A stretch of 36,351 nucleotides of DNA from an uncultured Veillonella sp. (GTDB taxonomy: Bacteria > Bacillota > Negativicutes > Veillonellales > Veillonellaceae), in NCBI GenBank assembly GCA_900538355.1, contig UPXS01000020.1, forward strand, positions 1 to 36,351, in the 5' to 3' direction. The translations under genes and the position numbers were made by a program. Positions 24,322 to 32,097 of the stretch are shown here, piece after piece. How positions within the stretch are numbered: the stretch's first letter is position 1; the number at the start of each line of letters is the position of its first letter. The notes beneath the pieces were generated by a model. That model saw only the letters and a list, made by a program, of their open reading frames with translations. It searched no databases and had not been told where the DNA came from.

Positions 24322-25584
24322 ATGAAAGTATGTGTAATCGGTAACGGCGGCCGCGAACATGCATTGGCATGGCGATTGTCCATCAGCCCTAGCGTAACAA
24401 AGGTATATGCCATTCCTGGTAGTGCGGCTATGTCAGATTGTGCAGAGCTAGTCGGCATTGATTGGCAGCAAAGCGATCATTTAATTCGTTTTTTGAAAGA
24501 TAACCAAGTTGATTTAGTCGTTGTTGGTCCAGAGGCTCCTCTTGTAGCAGGACTAGCAGATGTACTCAATAAGGCAGGCATTCCTGTGTTTGGCCCATCT
24601 AAAGCGGCGGCTCAATTAGAAGGGTCTAAGGTATTTGCCAAAGACCTTATGAAAAAATACAACATACCGACTGCTGCCTATGGTGTATTCCACAAGGTAG
24701 ATGAAGCAAAAGAATTTATCGATCAAACAGGTGCTCCTATCGTGGTGAAAGCTGACGGTTTAGCGGCCGGTAAGGGCGTTGTAGTAGCAATGACAGTGGA
24801 AGAAGCGAATGCAGCTGTAGAAGATATGCTTAGCGGTAATCGCTTTGGCGATGCAGGTAGCACCGTTGTTATCGAAGAATTTATGGAAGGTGAAGAAGCG
24901 AGCTTACTTGCCTTTGTGGATGGCGAGACTGTGGTACCTATGATTGCGTCTCAAGACCATAAACGTATCTTTGATGGCGATAAAGGGCCTAATACAGGCG
25001 GTATGGGCACCTATGCACCGGCGCCAGTGCTTACTGATACATTGCGTGATGAAGCGATGAAAACAATCTTAGAACCTATGGTGGCGGCCATGCAAAAAGA
25101 AGGCATGCCTTATGTAGGTTGTCTCTATGCAGGTCTTATGATTACGCCTCAAGGTCCTAAGGTTGTAGAGTTTAATGCACGCTTTGGCGATCCAGAAACA
25201 CAAGTTGTATTGCCATTGCTTGATAGTGATTTAGGTCAAATCATGATGGCTTGTGCCACAGGCAATTTGACACCTGATATGGTGAAATGGAAAGACTCCT
25301 CTGCAGCTTGTGTCATTCTTGCTTCTAAAGGATATCCTGAAACCTCTTCCAAGGGTGATGTGATTCATGGTGATATTAAACAACATGATACAACCATCGT
25401 ATTCCACTCTAGCACTAAACTAGTAGGTGAAGAGTATGTCACAAATGGTGGTCGCGTGCTTGGCGTTGTGGGCCTTGGTAAAGACCTTAGAACTGCGCTC
25501 GATAGAGCTTATGGACGTATAGAACACATCGATTTTGAAGGCATGCAATATCGTACAGATATTGGGGCGAAAGCTTTCAAATAA
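24322..25584 (+). CDS. purD: Phosphoribosylamine-glycine ligase
   Basis: GAR synthetase (step 2), an ATP-grasp enzyme of 420 residues. The N-terminal Rossmann-like part starts KVCVIGNGGREHALAWRL, followed by VVGPEAPLVAGL. The ATP-grasp core includes PIVVKADGLAAGKGVVVA (about 136-153), DHKRIFDGDKGPNTGGMGTY (substrate loop) and EFNARFGDPETQVVLPLL with metal ligands. The C-terminal lid ends with the TALDRAYGRIEHIDF helix. The ATG follows GGAGG. It is the last gene of the purine operon and is followed by a strong terminator at 25648-25695. Confidence 0.97.
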   Translation: MKVCVIGNGGREHALAWRLSISPSVTKVYAIPGSAAMSDCAELVGIDWQQSDHLIRFLKDNQVDLVVVGPEAPLVAGLADVLNKAGIPVFGPSKAAAQLEGSKVFAKDLMKKYNIPTAAYGVFHKVDEAKEFIDQTGAPIVVKADGLAAGKGVVVAMTVEEANAAVEDMLSGNRFGDAGSTVVIEEFMEGEEASLLAFVDGETVVPMIASQDHKRIFDGDKGPNTGGMGTYAPAPVLTDTLRDEAMKTILEPMVAAMQKEGMPYVGCLYAGLMITPQGPKVVEFNARFGDPETQVVLPLLDSDLGQIMMACATGNLTPDMVKWKDSSAACVILASKGYPETSSKGDVIHGDIKQHDTTIVFHSSTKLVGEEYVTNGGRVLGVVGLGKDLRTALDRAYGRIEHIDFEGMQYRTDIGAKAFK

Positions 25585-25647
25585 AATAAAGGTCTTTTAA
25601 ATCATGTAAACATGTATTTAAATAGTACAATAGCATTTCAAAAATAT

Positions 25648-25695
25648 AAAAACCTCTACATTTATGCATAGCGCATGTGGTGTAGAGGTTTTTAT
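25648..25695 (+). terminator. Terminator of the purine operon
   Basis: AAACCTCTACA pairs with TGTAGAGGTTT; the 20-nt interior adds an ATGC/GCAT stem; T5 follows. Confidence 0.92.
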
Positions 25696-25699
25696 TTTC

Positions 25700-25728
25700 T
25701 ACCTTTTAATGGTTACCTATGTTATAAT
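25700..25728 (+). promoter_or_regulatory. Promoter of the menaquinone operon
   Basis: An extended -10, TG-T-TATAAT (TATAAT 25723-25728), with no good -35 at 17 nt (TACCTT at 25700). Transcription would start near 25735, giving a leader of about 150 nt before menF. Confidence 0.65.
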
Positions 25729-25734
25729 TATGTA

Positions 25735-25882
25735 GATATAAAGAGGGCTCATCGACGTGTGATGGCGTTAGGCTCATCTCAAAATTTTGAAACCTATTGA
25801 TGGCGCCTAATGTGTAGAAGTACATCTTCTACATATTAGGTGTTTTTACTATAGTCTATTTTTCGTATAGCGACATACAACT
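25735..25882 (+). ncRNA. Structured leader of the men operon: candidate riboswitch/attenuator
   Basis: The leader contains two copies of the module GCTCATC ... GATGGC: copy 1 arms 25747-25753 and 25761-25766, copy 2 arms 25772-25778 and 25799-25804. Each copy can fold as a hairpin with a single bulged T; copy 2 also encloses the palindrome TCAAAATTTTGA (25779-25790). GATGGC of copy 1 can alternatively pair with GCTCATC of copy 2. Between the copies, GCGTTAGGC (25765-25773) is complementary over 9 bases (two G-U) to GCCTAATGT (25805-25813), the left arm of the terminator at 25805-25848. Terminator, antiterminator and anti-antiterminator are therefore all present. It matches none of the riboswitch classes I can recall. 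The ligand or protein is unknown. Confidence 0.6.
25805..25848 (+). terminator. Conditional terminator in the men leader
   Basis: A 15-bp stem: CCTAATGTGTAGAAG (25806-25820) with CTTCTACATATTAGG (25826-25840), one G-U, loop TACAT, then TG and T5. It stands between the promoter and menF with 35 nt to the start codon, so it must be bypassed for the operon to be expressed. Confidence 0.9.
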
Positions 25883-27025
25883 ATGAAATATAACAAAGAA
25901 CCGTTAAAACTGAATAGTCCGGTATCATTTTGGATGAATTTCCCCAATGAAGAACGCGTGTTTTGGGTGGATCGCCAAAGTGACCGCATCGTTGTGGGCG
26001 CTAAACGTCTAGCGACGGTTAAAGATGATGACGATCGCCATAATTATGCGTATGTATTTTATGGGGATACTTTTTTTGATACTGTAAAAGACCCTAAATG
26101 GTCTAATATGGGCCATGAAATGATTGCTTTTACCCATTATTACATCGTAGAAAATGGTGAGTCCTTCTATTTACATGCTGGTGAAAGTGTACCCATTGAG
26201 AATTATGAGGTACCTCAAGTTCGTCATAACTACAAGGAAACTAGCGATGATAAGGCGGATTGGAACCGTTTGATGAATGCTATTGCCGATGGCATAAGTC
26301 GTGGTGAAATGACTAAGGTCGTCTCCTCTCGTGAGGTAGAATTTACTAGCGAAACACCATACAATGTGGCAAGTATCTTAGCTAATTTAGTCGATAATAA
26401 TCCGAATTGCTTTATCTTTGGCTATGAAAAGGATGGGCGTACCTTTGTAGGGGCATCACCAGAAATTTTAGTGCGCCACCGCGGCAGTGAAATATTAAGC
26501 TATGCTCTAGCGGGGACAGCTCCAAAGGATGGTCCTAATGCGTGGACTAAGGAGCAATTACTAACAAATGAGAAAAATCTTATAGAACATAATATTGTTC
26601 GTGACCGCATCGTGAATACGATGAAACAAATTACTCCAGATGTTGCGGTGGGGGAAACTGGCATTATGGAGTTATCTCACCTCTATCATTTGCGTACTAT
26701 AATTACCGCAAAGGATAGTACAAAATCGCTTGTGGAATGGGCCAAATTGTTACACCCTACACCAGCCCTTGGTGGTGAACCTCGAGAAAAGGCTCTAGCC
26801 TTATTACAAGAGTATGAAGCCCATGAGCGCGGTATGTACGCAGCACCATTTGGCTTTATGAAAGATATGGGGGACGGCATCGTTGTGGTTGCTATTCGAT
26901 CTGCTCTTATTATGGATAATGTATTGTATGCCTATGCAGGATGTGGCGTTGTAGCCGATTCTGATGCGGATGAAGAATACGCTGAAACTAATAATAAAAT
27001 GCGCACCATTCTTGATGCTTTATAA
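25883..27025 (+). CDS. menF: Isochorismate synthase
   Basis: Chorismate-utilising enzyme of 380 residues that converts chorismate to isochorismate, the entry to menaquinone synthesis. Family motifs fill the C-terminal two thirds: MTKVVSSREVEF (about 139-150, the catalytic-base region), CFIFGYEKDGRTFVGASPE, LAGTAPKDGPN, LHPTPALGGEPREKA (about 290-304) and ERGMYAAPFGFMKDMGDG with VVVAIRSAL. The N-terminus is short compared with MenF enzymes of about 430-450 residues. The ATG at 25883 has no good ribosome-binding site, although no better in-frame start is apparent; expression may depend on the leader RNA. Context (menD, menH, menB, menE, menC follow) fixes it as MenF, not the siderophore or salicylate homologues. 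Confidence 0.93.
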   Translation: MKYNKEPLKLNSPVSFWMNFPNEERVFWVDRQSDRIVVGAKRLATVKDDDDRHNYAYVFYGDTFFDTVKDPKWSNMGHEMIAFTHYYIVENGESFYLHAGESVPIENYEVPQVRHNYKETSDDKADWNRLMNAIADGISRGEMTKVVSSREVEFTSETPYNVASILANLVDNNPNCFIFGYEKDGRTFVGASPEILVRHRGSEILSYALAGTAPKDGPNAWTKEQLLTNEKNLIEHNIVRDRIVNTMKQITPDVAVGETGIMELSHLYHLRTIITAKDSTKSLVEWAKLLHPTPALGGEPREKALALLQEYEAHERGMYAAPFGFMKDMGDGIVVVAIRSALIMDNVLYAYAGCGVVADSDADEEYAETNNKMRTILDAL

Positions 27026-27064
27026 TTGTTTCCGTACCTCTAGGGGTGTTTGAAAGGGAATATA

Positions 27065-28855
27065 ATGAATGAATATATTGCTGCCTTGGTAGACGAGTTC
27101 TACCAACTCGGCGTCCGTCATGCGGTGTTTAGCCCTGGTTCTCGTTCTACGACGATGGCCATGCTGTTCAAGGAGCATGAAGGATTTGAAACCTATATGA
27201 ATATAGATGAGCGCTCTGCTAGTTTTATGGCTCTTGGCATTGCAAAGGCTCATAAAGAACCGACTGTACTCGTATGTACTTCAGGTTCGGCTGTGGCCCA
27301 TTATTTGCCAGCTGTTTTGGAAGCTCAATATAGCGGGGTACCGCTCATTGTACTATCTGCTGATAGACCTCATACGTTATTGCATGTAGGGGCTCCTCAG
27401 ACTGTAGATCAACATAAAATCTTTGGCACTGCGGTCAATTATTTTGAAGAATTAGCTGTGCCTCAAGAGGCTCATTACTATACATATCCTCGCCAAGTAG
27501 CGCGTAAAGCGTATATGAAAGCGATGGATACGAAAAAAGGGCCTGTCCATATTAATGTGCCTCTCTTTGAACCATTGGTACCGGAATTAAGTCGTAACCA
27601 TTTTGAGGCTGGTCGCAGTTCCTTTAAAGTGGTTAAACCAAACTATAGAGGTGTGTTTGGCTGTGATAATAGAAATAATTTGGCCCATCTCAACAATGAT
27701 ATTGATATCGCTCATGGGAATGATGGTAAAAACGAGATTAATGATTTATTTGACAGATATGAGCGTATCCTTATCCTAGCAGGCCCACAGATTGATATAG
27801 ATGAAGCTAATACGATTCGTTCCTTTGGGGAAGCTTTACAAGTCCCTATTTTGGCTGACCCCTTGTCTAATGTAAGACGACGTTATAACTCGGCGGATAA
27901 TCAAAGTAATAAAGAGGGGATTGATACTAATAATGTTGTTATCTCTACGTATGATGCATTATTAACAGGGCAAGCTCTTTGGCGTGAGTTAAAACCAGAT
28001 TGTGTAATTCAGTTTGGCCAAATCGTTGTATCTAAACGTGTACAACAGATGATTGCTAGCTGGACTGATGTAGAGTATATCGAGGTAAATCCTACGATGG
28101 ACTCCATGAACCCAACAGGTAAAACTACCATGCATGTGCAAGCTAGCATTGATGTATTTACCCATTTGTATGGGAAATATGATAACTCTGATGAGTACTT
28201 AAAAATCTGGCAACGGTTAGAGCAAGAGGGCAAAAAGCAACTAAGTACAGCTATCGATGAGGCTCATTGCTTTGAAGGCCGAACCATACGCGAGTTGCAA
28301 GAATATATCCCAGAAGATGGACAAGTTTTTGTTGCCAATAGTATGACGATTCGCGATTTTGATTACTTCTGGTTCAGTGGAGAATCTAAGGCGGTTCTTT
28401 ATGGCAATCGAGGTGTCAATGGCATTGATGGCACTATTTCTACGGCTCTAGGACTGGCGACAAATGGTAAACCTACATATCTAGTAACGGGGGATTTATC
28501 CTTGTTCCATGATTTGAATGGCTTGGCGATAGCGAAAACCCATAATTTAAACTTAACCATTATTTTGCATAATAATGATGGCGGCGGTATTTTTGAATAC
28601 TTACCTCAAAAGGGGACAAAGCATTTTGACTACTTGTTCTCTACGTCACAAGGTTTATATTATAGTGGGGCTGCAACACTCTATGGTTGTGGCTATACTA
28701 AAATCTCCAGTCCCGATGAATTGAGTTCTGTATTGGCTAATGTTAGCCAAGAAACAGGCGTTCATATCATTGAAATTCCTACAAATAGGGAATATAGCAG
28801 AGAATTGCATAAGAAATATACGAAGGTTTCAGTTGATATGGAGGCATTACTATGA
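27065..28855 (+). CDS. menD: SEPHCHC synthase (MenD)
   Basis: Thiamine-diphosphate enzyme of 596 residues that adds 2-oxoglutarate-derived succinic semialdehyde to isochorismate. The N-terminal Pyr domain has VFSPGSRSTTMAMLF and the catalytic Glu in NIDERSASFMALG; then CTSGSAVAHYLPAVLEA and LSADRP. The C-terminal PP domain has GNRGVNGIDGTISTALGLA and the Mg/ThDP motif VTGDLSLFHDLNGL ... NNDGGGIFEYLPQ. The frame extends to a TTG at 27050, but the ATG at 27065 with GAAAGGGA upstream gives the usual MNEYIAALVDEF start. Around residue 200-225 there is an Asn/Asp-rich linker of low complexity. It overlaps menH by 4 nt (ATGA). Confidence 0.96.
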   Translation: MNEYIAALVDEFYQLGVRHAVFSPGSRSTTMAMLFKEHEGFETYMNIDERSASFMALGIAKAHKEPTVLVCTSGSAVAHYLPAVLEAQYSGVPLIVLSADRPHTLLHVGAPQTVDQHKIFGTAVNYFEELAVPQEAHYYTYPRQVARKAYMKAMDTKKGPVHINVPLFEPLVPELSRNHFEAGRSSFKVVKPNYRGVFGCDNRNNLAHLNNDIDIAHGNDGKNEINDLFDRYERILILAGPQIDIDEANTIRSFGEALQVPILADPLSNVRRRYNSADNQSNKEGIDTNNVVISTYDALLTGQALWRELKPDCVIQFGQIVVSKRVQQMIASWTDVEYIEVNPTMDSMNPTGKTTMHVQASIDVFTHLYGKYDNSDEYLKIWQRLEQEGKKQLSTAIDEAHCFEGRTIRELQEYIPEDGQVFVANSMTIRDFDYFWFSGESKAVLYGNRGVNGIDGTISTALGLATNGKPTYLVTGDLSLFHDLNGLAIAKTHNLNLTIILHNNDGGGIFEYLPQKGTKHFDYLFSTSQGLYYSGAATLYGCGYTKISSPDELSSVLANVSQETGVHIIEIPTNREYSRELHKKYTKVSVDMEALL

Positions 28856-29712
28856 GTCAGTATTTTTGCAGTATTGTAGATAATGCTTTATGCAATCCAG
28901 CACAGCGCATGTACTTTGACTTAGGGGAATACCGCTACGGTTTGACTGTAGTTGGCGATGGGGAACCTATCGTGTGTCTCCACGGTTTCTCCGAATCGAG
29001 CTACACTTGGGACGCTATTAATCTGCCGGGATATCGATTGGTCCGTATCGATTTGATAGGTCATGGTGATTCAGATATTCCTGACGAGGAACAGGCTTAC
29101 ACAATCCCTCAAATGATAGAGGACTTGCATACGGTTATTTATCATATGGTAGGTGATAAATATTATCTCATGGGCTACTCCATGGGAGCCCGTATAGCGC
29201 TTTCCTATGCATTACAGCATGATAGCGAAATTCAAGGGCTTATCCTTGAAAGTGGTTCTGTAGGGATTGCTTCGGAGGCTGAACGAGCAGAACGACGCAA
29301 GGCCGATGAAGAATTAGCACACCATATAGAACATAACGATGGCGCTTGGTTCGCCTCACGTTGGGCGGAGGCTCCTATTTTTGAAAGTCAAAAGCAGCTT
29401 CTACCAGCGGTCTCTGAATTAATTCATTTACGACGTGCCCATAATAGTCCGTACGCATTAGCATGCACCCTTCGTGGGTCAGGCCAAGGTGTTATGACCT
29501 ATGTCGGTGATCAGTTAGAAAAATTATCATGTAAAGGCCTATATGTGAGTGGCGCATTAGATACAAAATATACTACAATAGGAAGAGATGTATTTGGTAA
29601 GTTGCCAAACTTTAAACATGTCGTCGTCGAAGGGGCGGGACATAATGTACATATAGAAAAACCGCAGGTCTTTGAACAAGCGGTATTAGATTTTTTACAC
29701 AAGAAAGGTTAA
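28852..29712 (+). CDS. menH: SHCHC synthase (alpha/beta hydrolase, MenH)
   Basis: Alpha/beta hydrolase of 286 residues in the position of MenH, which eliminates pyruvate from SEPHCHC to give SHCHC. It has the oxyanion-hole segment IVCLHGFSESSYTWD (about 43-57), the nucleophile elbow GYSMGARIALSYAL (Ser about 107), a cap region of about 70 residues, and the C-terminal catalytic His in VVEGAGHNVHIEKP (about 266). About 25 extra residues precede the core. The start overlaps the menD stop as ATGA, so it is translationally coupled. MenH-like hydrolases are hard to tell apart from sequence; the gene order is the main support for this one. Confidence 0.9.
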   Translation: MSQYFCSIVDNALCNPAQRMYFDLGEYRYGLTVVGDGEPIVCLHGFSESSYTWDAINLPGYRLVRIDLIGHGDSDIPDEEQAYTIPQMIEDLHTVIYHMVGDKYYLMGYSMGARIALSYALQHDSEIQGLILESGSVGIASEAERAERRKADEELAHHIEHNDGAWFASRWAEAPIFESQKQLLPAVSELIHLRRAHNSPYALACTLRGSGQGVMTYVGDQLEKLSCKGLYVSGALDTKYTTIGRDVFGKLPNFKHVVVEGAGHNVHIEKPQVFEQAVLDFLHKKG

Positions 29713-29716
29713 GTCC

Positions 29717-30559
29717 ATGAGCAAATTTGATTGGAAAGTATTGGATCGTAATTATGAAGATGTAATTTACGAAACATATAATGGCATTGCAAAGATTACT
29801 ATTAATCGCCCACAGGTACGTAACGCGTTCCGTCCTAAAACTGTTATGGAGTTAATCGATGCTTTCACAGTAGCTCGTGAAGATAACGAAGTAGGCGTAA
29901 TTGTATTGACTGGTGCAAACCACGGTCAAGGTGAAGATAAAGAAGCATTCTGCTCCGGTGGTGACCAAAGCGTACGCGGCCATGGTGGTTATGTAGGCGA
30001 AGATAATGTACCTCGTTTGAACGTTCTTGATTTGCAACGTTTGATTCGCGTTATCCCAAAACCTGTTATCGCTATGGTTAACGGTTTTGCTATTGGTGGC
30101 GGTCATGTATTGCACATCGTATGTGACCTTACCATCGCTTCTGAAAATGCTAAATTTGGTCAAACTGGTCCTCGCGTAGGTTCCTTCGATGCAGGTTACG
30201 GTGCAGGTTACTTGGCTCGCATGATCGGTCATAAACGCGCTCGTGAAGTATGGTTCCTTTGCCGTCAATACACAGCTGCTCAAGCTTATGAAATGGGCAT
30301 GGTTAACTGTGTTGTACCATTCGACAAATTGGAAGAAGAAACAGTTCAATGGTGTAACGAAATTCTTGAATTGTCCCCAATGGCATTGCGCATGTTGAAA
30401 GGTGCCTTCAACGCTGACACAGACGGTCTTGCAGGTTTACAACAATTTGCAGGCGACGCTACATTGATGTACTACACAATCGATGAAGCAAAAGAAGGCC
30501 GTGACGCATTTAAAGAAAAACGTAAACCAAACTTCAAACAATTCCCTAAATTCCCTTAA
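29717..30559 (+). CDS. menB: 1,4-dihydroxy-2-naphthoyl-CoA synthase
   Basis: Crotonase-fold enzyme of 280 residues, typical MenB, which cyclises o-succinylbenzoyl-CoA to 1,4-dihydroxy-2-naphthoyl-CoA. Recognised from YNGIAKITINRPQVRNAFRPKTV, the SGGDQSVRG loop (about 79-87), VIAMVNGFAIGGGHVLH (oxyanion hole), TGPRVGSFDAGYGAGYLARMIGHKRAREVWFLCR (in part: GPRVGSFDAGYGAGYLAR, the active-site segment specific to MenB), and the C-terminal KEGRDAFKEKRKPNFKQFPKFP tail. The GGxD Asp of bicarbonate-independent MenB is present (SGGDQ). It sits 4 bp after menH. Its codons look more biased than those of its neighbours, which suggests high expression. Confidence 0.97.
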   Translation: MSKFDWKVLDRNYEDVIYETYNGIAKITINRPQVRNAFRPKTVMELIDAFTVAREDNEVGVIVLTGANHGQGEDKEAFCSGGDQSVRGHGGYVGEDNVPRLNVLDLQRLIRVIPKPVIAMVNGFAIGGGHVLHIVCDLTIASENAKFGQTGPRVGSFDAGYGAGYLARMIGHKRAREVWFLCRQYTAAQAYEMGMVNCVVPFDKLEEETVQWCNEILELSPMALRMLKGAFNADTDGLAGLQQFAGDATLMYYTIDEAKEGRDAFKEKRKPNFKQFPKFP

Positions 30560-30616
30560 TAGGAATGTATTACGAGTCCATTATTAGGAATGGGATGTAT
30601 TGTAAAAACGACAAGT

Positions 30617-30643
30617 GCGCCTCTATATGAGGCGCCTTTCTTA
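30617..30643 (+). terminator. Weak terminator between menB and menE
   Basis: GCGCCTC-TATAT-GAGGCGC with a poor T-tract (CTTTCTTAT). In a 145-bp gap inside the men operon, it may cause partial termination or stabilise the upstream mRNA end, leaving menFDHB more abundant than menEC. Confidence 0.55.
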
Positions 30644-30704
30644 TAATATCTTTGGTTATTAATTATTAATCATAAGTCATTATCTTTAGATACGAGGTGA
30701 GACG

Positions 30705-32090
30705 ATGGAATGGTTACGATATGGTGCACAGCACTATCCTGATCGCATATGTATAAATGAATATACCTATAACGATATATATGGCGGTGTAGTCCATGTA
30801 GCTAGTGAATTAACGCCTCTAGAAACCTCTCGTGTGGCCATTTTATCGGATAACTCTGTTACTATGGCGATTTATGTACTGGCAGCTATGCTAGCTCATA
30901 AAGAGGTATTGCTTCTGAATATACATCTTAAGCCCAACGAGATCGGAAACCAATTGAAACAATTAGGTATTACTACCGTATTACATAGTAAAGAACGGCG
31001 TAATCAACTGCCTAGTTCACTACGTGCCATTGAGTTTGAACCGCTAGAATCCATTCTATTTAATCTGAATTTAGAGGACACTTTTGATTGGAAATTTGAT
31101 GATGCAGACATTGTAGCCATTATGAACACTAGCGCTACAACAGGTCAGTTTAAATCAGTACCACTTCGATGGGGGCAAATTAGAGCTCATGTACAAGCGT
31201 CTCAAGAGGTGCTTGGTAAAACTGCACAAGACAATTGGCTTATGGTATTGCCCTTGTTCCATGTCAGTGGATTATCTATCTTGATGCGATCACTTTATAA
31301 TGGAACGGCTATCACTATATTGCCTAAATACGATGAGGCAAAGGTTTTAGAATTCATTGAAACCGAGAAAATCAATATGATGTCTCTCGTGCCTACTATT
31401 TTGACTCAATTAGAACCGAAGATTACGCATCATACATTACGAGTGATTCTGCTTGGCGGTGAGTTCATTCCTATAGCGCTTATTGATGCTTGTGAAAAGA
31501 AATCATTGCCAATTTATAAGACCTATGGCATGACTGAAACCTTTAGTCAAAGTGTGACCTTCTCCATATTAGACTACCCTCATAAACGAGATTCTGTAGG
31601 TAAACCATTACCTGGAATGCAGGTTCGCATTGATAATCCTGATGCGGACGGAGTAGGGGAAATCCATTTGACCGGCCCTATGGTTATGACTGGGTATATC
31701 GACAAGGAACCTATCGACGGTGATCTTAATACAGATGATATCGGCTATGTTGATGAAGATGGCTTTGTATATATTTTGAATCGCCGCAAAGACCTTATTA
31801 TCTCTGGTGGTGAGAATATTTATCCTAAGGAGTTAGAGGACCTAGTCTATACATTACCAGCGGTGAAGGAATGTGCTGTAGTACCTGTATCTGATCCTAA
31901 ATGGGGGCAAGTGCCAGCGCTATTTGTAGCTTTTCATGATGGTGAAAGTATGACGGCCGAAGAGATTCTATCCTTTATGACTTCCTCCTTGGCGAAGTAT
32001 AAAATCCCTAAATATATAAGAATTTTACCGGCATTGCCTCGTAATGGGACCGGTAAAATTGTGCGTAATGAACTGCGTTTAGAAGATTGA
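30705..32090 (+). CDS. menE: o-Succinylbenzoate-CoA ligase
   Basis: AMP-forming acyl-CoA synthetase of 461 residues, the MenE length, which activates o-succinylbenzoate for MenB. Adenylation motifs are IMNTSATTGQFKSVPL (phosphate loop, about 145-160), the A5 motif YKTYGMTETFSQ (about 270), NTDDIGYVDEDGFVYILNR (A7), RKDLIISGGENIYPKELE (A8 hinge) and NGTGKIVRNEL with the catalytic Lys (A10). The ATG follows GAGGTGA. It comes after a 145-bp gap with a weak hairpin, and menC follows 8 bp after its stop. Confidence 0.95.
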   Translation: MEWLRYGAQHYPDRICINEYTYNDIYGGVVHVASELTPLETSRVAILSDNSVTMAIYVLAAMLAHKEVLLLNIHLKPNEIGNQLKQLGITTVLHSKERRNQLPSSLRAIEFEPLESILFNLNLEDTFDWKFDDADIVAIMNTSATTGQFKSVPLRWGQIRAHVQASQEVLGKTAQDNWLMVLPLFHVSGLSILMRSLYNGTAITILPKYDEAKVLEFIETEKINMMSLVPTILTQLEPKITHHTLRVILLGGEFIPIALIDACEKKSLPIYKTYGMTETFSQSVTFSILDYPHKRDSVGKPLPGMQVRIDNPDADGVGEIHLTGPMVMTGYIDKEPIDGDLNTDDIGYVDEDGFVYILNRRKDLIISGGENIYPKELEDLVYTLPAVKECAVVPVSDPKWGQVPALFVAFHDGESMTAEEILSFMTSSLAKYKIPKYIRILPALPRNGTGKIVRNELRLED

Positions 32091-32097
32091 GGCGTCT

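Noticed and set aside
25735..25882. TPP, guanidine-II (mini-ykkC) or T-box element in the men leader
   Set aside because: MenD uses thiamine diphosphate, but the CUGAGA and related TPP core motifs are missing; the tandem hairpins lack the ACGR loops of guanidine-II; there is no T-box GGUGG sequence.
29852..30349. A 165-codon open frame on the minus strand inside menB
   Set aside because: It is the shadow of a strongly codon-biased gene; no ribosome-binding site or family pattern.
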